Assembly (NCBI GenBank): GCA_964346395.1
Contig: CAYFUT010000094.1
Coordinates: forward strand, 1 to 8,371
Origin: CAYFUT01 sp964346395
GTDB taxonomy: Bacteria > Bacillota > Halanaerobiia > Halobacteroidales > Halobacteroidaceae
Length of the DNA stretch: 8,371 bases
Reading direction: 5' to 3'
The notes below the pieces were generated by a model, which did not search any database, was not told the DNA's origin, and saw only the letters and a list, made by a program, of their open reading frames with translations. This document shows positions 1 through 5,576 of this stretch, one piece after another (positions within the stretch are counted from its first letter, which is position 1; each line of letters begins with the position of its first letter). The position numbers and the translations under genes were made by a program.

Positions 1-14
1 ATTGAATAAAATAC

Positions 15-44
15 AAAAAAGAGTAGATGCCTAGGCATCTACTC
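15..44 (-). terminator. Intrinsic terminator of dnaB, overlapping its stop codon
   Basis: On the minus strand a perfect 24-nt palindrome (21-44; arms GAGTAGATGC and GCATCTACTC around CTAG) is followed directly by six Ts (15-20) and more T-rich sequence. The 5' arm begins inside the dnaB reading frame: 39-41 is the TAG stop and 42-44 the last glutamate codon. Coding sequence and terminator are therefore fused. Function is inferred from structure; the hairpin plus T-tract is clear. Confidence 0.9.
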
Positions 45-1373
45 CTCCTCGCGCTTTGATAGATCAACAAAGCGGGTATACTCTTTTTGAAATGCCAGTT
101 CTACAGTTCCGACTGGACCATTCCGCTGTTTGCCAACAATAATTTCTGTAATCCCCTGCTTTTCAGTATCTGGATTATAATACTCATCCCGATAAATAAA
201 AGCAACTAAATCTGCATCCTGCTCAATAGAGCCGCTTGATCTCAAATCACTTAATCTCGGCCGTTTATCATTTCTCTGTTCCACTGCTCTACTTAACTGT
301 GATAAAGAAACTACTGGAGCATCCAATTCTCGAGCCAACCCCTTTAAGGATCGCGACAGCTGGGAAACTTCCTGCTGCCTGCTCTCAGCTCGACCCGTAG
401 TCTGCATCAACTGTAAATAGTCAATTAAAATTAAACCTAAACCATGTTCAGCCTTAATCCGCCGGGCCTTAGCCCGCATTTCCATAGCCGTCATCCCCGG
501 GGTATCATCAATGAAAATAGAAGACTCACCTAACCTACCTGCTGCTTGGGATAACCGCCGCCAGTCAGTATCCTTTAACTTTCCAGTTCGCAACCGATGG
601 CTGTCTACCTGTGCTTCCGAACACAGCATCCGCTGTACTAACTGAGATTTAGCCATTTCCAAGGAAAAGATAGCTACCGGAATATCTTCTTCTACCGCTA
701 CATATTGGGCAATGTTTAAAGCCAAAGCAGTTTTTCCCATACTCGGCCGGGCAGCAATAATAACCAAATCAGAATCTTGAAACCCAGACGTCATTTTATC
801 TAAATCACTAAACCCGGTCGGCACCCCTGTTACTTCACTCGTAGTTTCATGCAGCTGCTCTAACCGATCAAAGGTATCCATTAGTACATCCTTAACATTA
901 GCAAAACCCTGTACTCTTCGTTTTTGAGAAATTTCAAAAATTAAACTTTCTGCTTCATCAATTAATTCATCTACTTCTTCCTCTTCCTTATAACCCAACT
1001 TAGATATTTTTCCGGAAACCTTAATCAACCGCCGCAGCATAGCCTTTTCTTCTACAATTTTGGCATAATGTTCTATATTAGCCGCTGTAGGTACACTATT
1101 TACCAGGGAAGTAATATAGGAAGCGCCACCTACATCTTCAAGTTTTTCTTCCTCTCGTAATTTCTCATTAATAGTTACTAAATCAACCGGCTCACTTTTA
1201 TCAAATAAATTACGAACTGCTCTAAAAATAATAGCATGAGACTGCCAGTAAAAATCCTCCGGATTTAAAAGCTCAATTGCCTTAGCAATTGCATCTTGAT
1301 CAAGCATCATCGAACCCAGCGTTGATTTTTCCGCTTCTAAACTATGGGGAGGAACTTTTTCCATATCAGCCAT
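39..1373 (-). CDS. dnaB: Replicative DNA helicase DnaB
   Basis: This is the ring-shaped hexameric 5'-3' helicase that unwinds DNA at the replication fork and recruits primase (named DnaC in B. subtilis). The 444-residue product has the family's usual length. An N-terminal helical domain (about 8-110) starts with PPHSLEAEKSTLGSM, followed by a linker and a RecA-type ATPase. Walker A is ARPSMGKT (208-215, K214) and Walker B is LILIDYLQL (314-322, D318). The family signature DLRSSGSIEQDAD (376-388) has S where many homologues have E, and the KQRNGPVG loop (415-422) should carry the trans-acting arginine. No intein is present. The ATG has a GGAGGGG site (1381-1387) seven bases upstream; a second Met at codon 4 is less well placed. 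The gene follows rplI beyond a strong terminator, with no promoter visible in the short gap, so its transcription may depend on readthrough or on a promoter inside rplI. Confidence 0.98.
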   Translation of the reverse strand: MADMEKVPPHSLEAEKSTLGSMMLDQDAIAKAIELLNPEDFYWQSHAIIFRAVRNLFDKSEPVDLVTINEKLREEEKLEDVGGASYITSLVNSVPTAANIEHYAKIVEEKAMLRRLIKVSGKISKLGYKEEEEVDELIDEAESLIFEISQKRRVQGFANVKDVLMDTFDRLEQLHETTSEVTGVPTGFSDLDKMTSGFQDSDLVIIAARPSMGKTALALNIAQYVAVEEDIPVAIFSLEMAKSQLVQRMLCSEAQVDSHRLRTGKLKDTDWRRLSQAAGRLGESSIFIDDTPGMTAMEMRAKARRIKAEHGLGLILIDYLQLMQTTGRAESRQQEVSQLSRSLKGLARELDAPVVSLSQLSRAVEQRNDKRPRLSDLRSSGSIEQDADLVAFIYRDEYYNPDTEKQGITEIIVGKQRNGPVGTVELAFQKEYTRFVDLSKREEE

Positions 1374-1408
1374 CTTTTCACCCCTCCAGCAAATAACTTT
1401 CTCTGGTT

Positions 1409-1450
1409 AAAAAAGGCCAAAAAGAGTAGTTAACTACTCTTTTTGGCCTT
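1409..1450 (-). terminator. Nested palindromic terminator between rplI and dnaB
   Basis: Bases 1413-1450 form a perfect 38-nt palindrome centred on TTAA. On the minus strand an inner hairpin (GAGTAG-TTAA-CTACTC, 1424-1439) is followed by TTTTT. Those Ts also pair with AAAAA to extend the stem outward to AAGGCC/GGCCTT, and a second T-run of six (1409-1414) follows. The inner hairpin is also followed by TTTTT on the plus strand, so the core could stop transcripts either way, although no plus-strand gene points into it. It should terminate the rplI operon and limit flow into dnaB. Confidence 0.9.
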
Positions 1451-1496
1451 ACTAGCAACTAATCTTCCGTTAACCTGCTGTTTGACCTACAATCTC

Positions 1497-1946
1497 TTAT
1501 TCAGCTTCTACTACTTTAATTTTAACAGTAGGAGTTACCTCCGGATGCAGTTTAATATCCACTTTAGTAACCCCTAAATTTTTAATATTTCCTTCTAACT
1601 GAATATCCCGCTTATCGACCGCAACTCCTAATTCCTGGTCTATCCTATCTACAATATCATTAGAAGTTACAGAGCCAAACAGTTGGCCTTCTTCACCTGC
1701 TTTAACAGCAATCTCCAGCAGCTCACCGTCAATTTTATCAGCTTTCTTCTGTGCTTTTTCTTTCACCTTCTCCTGACGTTTATGCTTAGCTTGCTTTTTC
1801 TGCTCCAAACTCTTTAAGTTTCCTTCAGTAGCTCGCTTAGCTAGCCCTCTAGGCAGCAAAAAGTTGCGAGCATAACCATCTGCTACTTCCACAACCTCAT
1901 CTTCACTTCCTAAATTGTCCACTTCTTCCTGCAAAATAACTTCCAT
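1497..1946 (-). CDS. rplI: 50S ribosomal protein L9
   Basis: L9 binds 23S rRNA near the base of the L1 stalk and helps maintain reading-frame fidelity. The 149-residue product has the standard length. The N-terminal rRNA-binding domain starts MEVILQEEVDNLG and carries the signature GYARNFLLPRGLA (24-36). A long lysine- and glutamate-rich connecting helix (about 41-75) leads to a C-terminal domain with EGQLFGSVTSNDI (86-98). The ATG is preceded by GGAGGG. It lies 31 bases after yybS and appears to be the last gene of the MazG-like/yybS/rplI unit, since the nested terminator follows about 45 bases after its stop. Its pairing with dnaB matches B. subtilis (rplI-dnaC). Confidence 0.98.
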   Translation of the reverse strand: MEVILQEEVDNLGSEDEVVEVADGYARNFLLPRGLAKRATEGNLKSLEQKKQAKHKRQEKVKEKAQKKADKIDGELLEIAVKAGEEGQLFGSVTSNDIVDRIDQELGVAVDKRDIQLEGNIKNLGVTKVDIKLHPEVTPTVKIKVVEAE

Positions 1947-1977
1947 ATTATCCCTCCGTTCTAATAATTTCTACTTC

Positions 1978-2856
1978 TTATACTTCTTTCTCTAGTTTAC
2001 GAAAATCAAACAAAACATCTGCAATTCCCACAAATAATACTACTTGCAGGAAAACCGGCAAAAATAGAACTCCCAATAACAATAACAAATTATTTATTTT
2101 ATCTTGAAAATAAATAACTACTATTCCTCCCTCACTCATCAACAGGAAGGTGCCTAATATATAAATATTCTGCCAGATAACTCCACTAAAGAAAAAAGAT
2201 ACTAAATAAATAATTACTATTATGCGAGGTAATTTAAAACTCTGCAAAAAACCTAACCCCGGATAATCAAACTTCCCTATTTTATCCAGTACTTTAACGC
2301 TAAAATAATAATTAAGACTGGAAGTCAGTAACCCTCCGCATAAAAATAGTACTAAATAAGTATTTTTAATTAATTTAAAGAGCTCACTTATTATTTGGTC
2401 TACAGCTGCTTGCGAAATGCCCAACTGACGATAAAGTTCCCCACTAAAATTCAGACTAGAAGTAAGTTGTTTTAAAATATCAATCTCGAACATATAAACA
2501 GTAATAGCTAAATTAAGAATAAAAGAAATCAACACTGCTGCCGTACCAATCGCTATCACTATTTGAGGAGCAAATTCTTCCTCAAAAGCCGCTCCCATAG
2601 CAACCCCTATTAAACCACTAAAAAATAAAGATAGCAAAAGAAACTCAGGACCCAATAACAGCATTAAAATTACCGTAGTTACTATACTAGCTAAAATACT
2701 CAATTGGCTATCCCATCTAACTGCTAGAACAATATAGGGCAAAGGAGTTAATAATAGTATGATGTTTCCCAGAAAAGGGAAGACAAGACTAATTGTTGTC
2801 ATTACTATACTAAGGCTAACCAGTAAAGCCCCTTCTAGCAGGGCTCGGGTATTCAC
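1978..2856 (-). CDS. yybS: YybS-family (DUF2232) integral membrane protein
   Basis: Family identity rests on the N-terminus NTRALLEGALLVSL, the membrane topology and the position before rplI, as in B. subtilis. The function is not established; the fold resembles small S-component-like transport proteins, which is inference only. The 292-residue product has about eight hydrophobic segments (roughly 8-29, 31-47, 52-69, 72-90, 98-122, 165-185, 211-228 and 255-283) with a polar stretch at about 125-163. I chose the GTG at 2854-2856. Its site GAGGTGG (2862-2868) sits five bases upstream, whereas an in-frame GTG three codons earlier (2863-2865) lies inside that site. The Shine-Dalgarno overlaps the stop codon of the MazG-like gene, suggesting coupled translation. 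In B. subtilis gdpP lies between yybS and rplI; here the gap is 31 bases. Confidence 0.88.
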   Translation of the reverse strand: MNTRALLEGALLVSLSIVMTTISLVFPFLGNIILLLTPLPYIVLAVRWDSQLSILASIVTTVILMLLLGPEFLLLSLFFSGLIGVAMGAAFEEEFAPQIVIAIGTAAVLISFILNLAITVYMFEIDILKQLTSSLNFSGELYRQLGISQAAVDQIISELFKLIKNTYLVLFLCGGLLTSSLNYYFSVKVLDKIGKFDYPGLGFLQSFKLPRIIVIIYLVSFFFSGVIWQNIYILGTFLLMSEGGIVVIYFQDKINNLLLLLGVLFLPVFLQVVLFVGIADVLFDFRKLEKEV

Positions 2857-2861
2857 TACTT

Positions 2862-2868
2862 CCACCTC
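2862..2868 (-). promoter_or_regulatory. Ribosome binding site that decides the yybS start
   Basis: GAGGTGG on the minus strand includes the last two bases of the upstream TGA stop. It lies five bases before the GTG at 2854-2856 and contains the alternative GTG (2863-2865), which it therefore cannot serve. The arrangement points to a 292-residue YybS and to coupling with the MazG-like gene. Confidence 0.7.
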
Positions 2869-3184
2869 AATTTCTTTTTCGTAAATGCTGCAATAATTTC
2901 CCTAAATCTCCATACCAGGTCTCTATCTGATGTTTATTTTCAATGTTATGTTCTAATTTTTTTTCTAATTTGCGATCAATTTGGTCAAAAGAATATCCTA
3001 ATCGCTTAGCTAGTAAATAAGCTGTCATGATAATACTGACTATCACATCTAACAGTTCAAACTCATTATCCTTCACCATCGTTTTAAACAAAGTTGAAAT
3101 ATTACCCAGGAGTTCACTTTTTAACCACTCAATAATCTTTAAATTTTTAGTGATTGAACCCTTATCAGAATTAAACTTCTTCAT
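2867..3184 (-). CDS. MazG-like family small protein
   Basis: This 105-residue, mostly helical, charged cytosolic protein resembles the MazG-like family (PF12643) often found beside rpsR or yybS in clostridia. True MazG proteins are nucleoside triphosphate pyrophosphohydrolases with an EExxE plus ExxD metal site. Here the stretch ELLDVIVSIIMTAYLLAKRLG (43-63) resembles the ExxD helix (E43, D46) followed by the A-x-x-LG segment. The upstream EExxE is not recognisable; only E19 and E24 are nearby. Catalytic activity is therefore uncertain. The ATG follows AGGAGG (about seven bases away). The gene starts the unit that continues into yybS and rplI, and its TGA is part of the yybS ribosome binding site. 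Identity is from sequence resemblance and context; no function is known to me. Confidence 0.8.
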   Translation of the reverse strand: MKKFNSDKGSITKNLKIIEWLKSELLGNISTLFKTMVKDNEFELLDVIVSIIMTAYLLAKRLGYSFDQIDRKLEKKLEHNIENKHQIETWYGDLGKLLQHLRKRN

Positions 3185-3255
3185 AAGTAACCTCCTAAAC
3201 CAGGGAATTGCAAACTACTCCCTTACCTCCCGGGAGTGAATCTTGGCAATATTAA

Positions 3256-3285
3256 GTTATAGATTGCAGCTTATTTTCTTGCTAA
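3256..3285 (-). promoter_or_regulatory. Candidate promoter for the MazG-like/yybS/rplI unit
   Basis: On the minus strand TTAGCA (-35, 3280-3285; 4/6) and TATAAC (-10, 3256-3261; 5/6) are 18 bases apart. The -35 lies immediately beyond the T-rich tail of the rpsR terminator, as expected for a promoter restarting transcription after it. The match is moderate and the region is AT-rich, so chance is possible. Confidence 0.4.
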
Positions 3286-3317
3286 GTAAAATAAAGGAGG
3301 CCTAAGGCCCCCTTTAT
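3286..3317 (-). terminator. Intrinsic terminator of the rpsF-ssb-rpsR operon
   Basis: On the minus strand ATAAAGGGGGCC (3306-3317) pairs with GGCCTCCTTTAT (3291-3302) around a TTA loop. All positions pair, one as a G-U wobble, and a tail TTTATTTTACTT follows. It starts a few bases after the rpsR stop codon (3321-3323), separating the S6/SSB/S18 operon from the next unit. Confidence 0.88.
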
Positions 3318-3320
3318 AAA

Positions 3321-3530
3321 TTAATCAATCTTAAACGGCAATAACGCCATATTTCGGGCTCGTTTAATTGCTTTAGTTAAACTTTTTTGATGTTTCGCGC
3401 AGTTACCTGTAATTCGGCGCGGCAATATTTTTCCGCGGTCTGTAATATACTTTTCCAGCAATTGTACATCTTTATAGTCTACTTTCTTCACATCATTTGC
3501 ACAAAATTCACAAGACTTGTTGCGCCCCAT
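3321..3530 (-). CDS. rpsR: 30S ribosomal protein S18 (zinc-ligand form)
   Basis: S18 forms a heterodimer with S6 and binds the central domain of 16S rRNA in the 30S platform. The 69-residue product has the conserved core LPRRITGNCAKHQKSLTKAIKRARNMALLPF in its second half. It keeps four likely zinc ligands, C7 and C10 (CEFC) and C44 and H47 (CAKH), the so-called C+ form of S18, rather than the cysteine-free form that many bacteria use. The ATG has an excellent site, AAGGAGGG, about six bases upstream. It is 23 bases downstream of ssb and last in rpsF-ssb-rpsR, with a terminator right after its stop. Confidence 0.98.
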   Translation of the reverse strand: MGRNKSCEFCANDVKKVDYKDVQLLEKYITDRGKILPRRITGNCAKHQKSLTKAIKRARNMALLPFKID

Positions 3531-3553
3531 CTAAATCCCTCCTTGCTTAAAAT

Positions 3554-3970
3554 CTAAAACGGAACTTCTATATCCTTATCAGCATCATCATCTATATCAG
3601 CCGATGAATCCTGACCTTGAGCTTGAGCTTGTCCTTGACTCTCATCATCATCAGGCCACTCCAAAAATTGTACATTATTAGCCACAACTTCTGTCACTCT
3701 TCTACGCTGACCGTCATCCGTCTCATAACTGCGAATCTGTAGGCGACCTTCAGCAGCCACTAACCGCCCTTTGCTTAAGTAATTAGCACAGTTTTCTGCC
3801 TGCTTACGCCAAACTACAATGTCAATAAAATCAGTATCATATTCACCCTGTCTATTTCTAAAATTACGCTGTACTGCCAAAGTGAAATTGCAGACAGCAG
3901 TTCCATTTGGGGTATAACGCAATTCAGGGTCATCAGTTAAACGGCCAATTAGAATTACTTTATTAAGCAA
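3554..3970 (-). CDS. ssb: Single-stranded DNA-binding protein SSB
   Basis: SSB coats single-stranded DNA during replication, repair and recombination and recruits partner enzymes through its C-terminal tip. The 138-residue product has an OB-fold (about 1-104) with the signatures NKVILIGRLTDDPELRYT, FIDIVVWRKQAENCANYL and KGRLVAAEGRLQIRSYE. A short glutamine- and glycine-rich linker follows, then an acidic tail (IDDDADKD) ending in DIEVPF, close to the canonical DDDIPF interaction tip. The tail is shorter than in many homologues. The start is TTG (3968-3970), six bases after GGTGG; no in-frame ATG or GTG precedes the conserved LNKVIL. The gene lies 21 bases after rpsF in the usual rpsF-ssb-rpsR order. 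Confidence 0.97.
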   Translation of the reverse strand: MLNKVILIGRLTDDPELRYTPNGTAVCNFTLAVQRNFRNRQGEYDTDFIDIVVWRKQAENCANYLSKGRLVAAEGRLQIRSYETDDGQRRRVTEVVANNVQFLEWPDDDESQGQAQAQGQDSSADIDDDADKDIEVPF

Positions 3971-3976
3971 ATTAAT

Positions 3977-3985
3977 CCACCACCC
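3977..3985 (-). promoter_or_regulatory. Ribosome binding site for the TTG start of ssb
   Basis: The minus-strand sequence GGGTGGTGG lies six bases before the TTG at 3968-3970 and supports that codon as the start. It is a weaker match to anti-Shine-Dalgarno than the sites of rpsF and rpsR. Together with the TTG, this suggests lower initiation efficiency for SSB than for the flanking ribosomal proteins. Confidence 0.6.
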
Positions 3986-3991
3986 TGCTAA

Positions 3992-4276
3992 TTATTCATC
4001 TCGTAAGGTAATAAAGCGGAGAACACTATCATTAATCCGATAAATTCTTTCTAACTCATTAACCGTCGCTGCCGATCCTTCAAAATTAATTACCGTATAA
4101 TAACCGGCACCATGGTCTTCAATTTCATAAGCTAATTCTCTTGTCCCCCACTGATCCATATTAACTATTTCACCTTCATTTTCATTAATCGTATCTTCTA
4201 CTTTAGCAATCATCTTCTCAGTTGCTTCATCCTCTAAATCAGGATTCAGGATGAACATAGTTTCGTATTTATTCAT
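3992..4276 (-). CDS. rpsF: 30S ribosomal protein S6
   Basis: S6 pairs with S18 on the 16S rRNA central domain. The 94-residue product has the family length and typical motifs: MNKYETMFILNPDLED at the start, WGTRELAYEIEDHGAGYYTVINFEG in the middle and RINDSVLRFITLRDE at the end. The frame stays open 21 codons further upstream (to 4339). I chose the ATG at 4274-4276 because GGGAGGTGA stands just before it, conserved S6 sequence begins there, and the upstream extension would run into the promoter and leader hairpin. It is the first gene of rpsF-ssb-rpsR, driven by the extended -10 promoter at 4345-4373. Confidence 0.97.
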   Translation of the reverse strand: MNKYETMFILNPDLEDEATEKMIAKVEDTINENEGEIVNMDQWGTRELAYEIEDHGAGYYTVINFEGSAATVNELERIYRINDSVLRFITLRDE

Positions 4277-4290
4277 TTTTTCACCTCCCA

Positions 4291-4330
4291 CATGGTCTAA
4301 GGCTCCATACTTTCTATTGTATAGAGCATG
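4291..4330 (-). promoter_or_regulatory. Hairpin leader upstream of rpsF (candidate S6:S18 autoregulatory element)
   Basis: In the minus-strand transcript GCUCUAUAC (4319-4327) pairs fully with GUAUGGAGC (4302-4310), including one G-U wobble, around an 8-nt loop. Outside it, CAUG (4327-4330) can pair with CAUG (4291-4294), leaving an asymmetric 3'-side bulge rich in CC and GAC. The lower stem abuts the Shine-Dalgarno sequence, so it could affect initiation. S6:S18-binding leaders are known upstream of rpsF in other bacteria, typically with a conserved CCG. I see CCU here, so membership of that family is not shown. Confidence 0.45.
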
Positions 4331-4344
4331 GAAAATCAATTGCT

Positions 4345-4373
4345 ATTATAACATAGCTTATCCAGAATTTAAA
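4345..4373 (-). promoter_or_regulatory. Extended -10 promoter of the rpsF-ssb-rpsR operon
   Basis: On the minus strand the -10 is a perfect TATAAT (4345-4350) with an upstream TGT giving the TGn extension. Exactly 17 bases before it is TTTAAA (4368-4373), a 4/6 -35 element. Transcription should start near 4338, giving a leader of about 60 bases. The -35 lies only 12 bases past the ychF stop. Confidence 0.82.
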
Positions 4374-4384
4374 CCTTTATTTAG

Positions 4385-5482
4385 TTAAACATTAAACTTA
4401 AAGTGACATACATCCCCATCCTTTACTATGTAATCTTTACCTTCTAACCGCAGCAGTCCTTCTTCTCTTGCTTGCGCAAAAGAACCAACTTTAACCAAAT
4501 TCTCATAACTTATTACTTCCGCTCTAATAAAGCCCCGCTCCATATCAGAATGGATTTCTCCGGCAGCCTCAGGAGCAGTAGCTCCCTGCTCTACAGTCCA
4601 GGCTCTAACCTCTTTTTTTCCTGCTGTGAAGAAAGTTATCAACCCCAATAGTCTATAACCAGCCTTAATTAGTTTATCTAGACCTGATTCGTTAATTCCT
4701 AATTCAGTTAAAAAGAGATTTTTTTCTTCCTTATTCATTTCCGCTATTTCAGCTTCTATCTGAGCACTAACAGTTACCACTTCTGCTGCTTCTTCTTTGG
4801 CCCTAGCTTCTATTTGCTCAACTAACTGATTGCTCTCTACTCCAATATCTTCTTCTCCCACATTAGCTGCATAAAGTACAGGCTTTAAAGTAAGCAAATT
4901 TAAATCGCGAATTAATTTTTCCTCTTCCGACTTTAAATCCACAGCGCGAGCCGGTTCCCCCGCTTCCAAGGCTGCTTCTACTCTTTCCAGTACTTCTAAC
5001 TGTTCTTCATAAATTTTTTCTCCTGTCTTCAACATTCTCTCTGTAGTCTCTTTTTTCTTCATTACGCTCTCTAAATCAGCTAAAATAAGTTCTGTTTCAA
5101 TAACTTCTATATCCCGAATCGGATCAATATCACCTTCTACATGAGTAATATCTTTATTTTCAAAACAGCGTACTACATGGATAATAGCATCAACTTCTCG
5201 GATATTAGCTAAAAACTTATTCCCTAATCCTTCTCCTTCGCTGGCTCCTTCCACTAAACCAGCAATATCCACAAATTCAATTGCTGTCGGAGTAGTTTCT
5301 TTCGGATCAATCAGTTCCGAAATTTTCCACAATCTTTCATCAGGTACTTCCACAACTCCTACATTAGGATCAATCGTACAAAACGGATAATTTTCCGACT
5401 CTGCTCCTGCTTCTGTAATAGCATTAAATAAAGTAGATTTTCCTACATTCGGTAGACCAACAATTCCACATTTCATTCCCAT
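4385..5482 (-). CDS. ychF: YchF/OLA1-family ribosome-associated ATPase
   Basis: YchF is a universally conserved P-loop NTPase of the Obg superfamily (YyaF in B. subtilis). It binds ribosomes and, unlike most relatives, prefers ATP; roles in redox stress and translation control are reported for the family. The 365-residue length is standard. G1 is GLPNVGKS (9-16), G3 is DIAG (72-75), and the usual NKxD is replaced by NVGE (207-210), the NxxE change linked to ATP preference. A helical insertion occupies about 130-200, and a C-terminal TGS domain (about 280-364) contains VRAWT, ATAPEAAGEIHSDMERGFIRAEV and ends KDYIVKDGDVCHFKFNV. The first ATG (MGMKCGIVG, like E. coli MGFKCGIVG) is 11 bases from GGGAG. 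The gene sits between alr and rpsF with its own candidate promoter and no visible terminator after it. Confidence 0.97.
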   Translation of the reverse strand: MGMKCGIVGLPNVGKSTLFNAITEAGAESENYPFCTIDPNVGVVEVPDERLWKISELIDPKETTPTAIEFVDIAGLVEGASEGEGLGNKFLANIREVDAIIHVVRCFENKDITHVEGDIDPIRDIEVIETELILADLESVMKKKETTERMLKTGEKIYEEQLEVLERVEAALEAGEPARAVDLKSEEEKLIRDLNLLTLKPVLYAANVGEEDIGVESNQLVEQIEARAKEEAAEVVTVSAQIEAEIAEMNKEEKNLFLTELGINESGLDKLIKAGYRLLGLITFFTAGKKEVRAWTVEQGATAPEAAGEIHSDMERGFIRAEVISYENLVKVGSFAQAREEGLLRLEGKDYIVKDGDVCHFKFNV

Positions 5483-5532
5483 AAACCAAATCGCTCCCTA
5501 TTTAATATTTACTAATTTAACTACCCTTTCAC

Positions 5533-5561
5533 AGTATATAAAGAAATACTAGAAAATGCAA
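5533..5561 (-). promoter_or_regulatory. Candidate promoter of ychF
   Basis: On the minus strand TTGCAT (-35, 5556-5561) and TATACT (-10, 5533-5538; 5/6) are exactly 17 bases apart, about 50 bases upstream of the ychF start. The -35 matches only its TTG half. No terminator is visible between alr and this site, so readthrough from alr may also contribute. Confidence 0.55.
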
Positions 5562-5576
5562 ATTATTTAGTTGAGT

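Noticed and set aside
2857..2865. yybS start at the GTG at 2865
   Set aside because: That GTG is part of the Shine-Dalgarno sequence GAGGTGG, so no properly spaced site precedes it. The GTG three codons later has ideal spacing.
3027..3239. Plus-strand open frame of 70 codons
   Set aside because: It lies mostly antisense to the MazG-like gene and extends into its leader, has no ribosome binding site, and its protein resembles no family I know. It is a shadow frame.
4277..4339. Longer rpsF starting at 4339
   Set aside because: The extra 21 codons cover the leader hairpin and begin at about the predicted transcription start. The ATG at 4276 has a near-perfect Shine-Dalgarno site and matches the family N-terminus.
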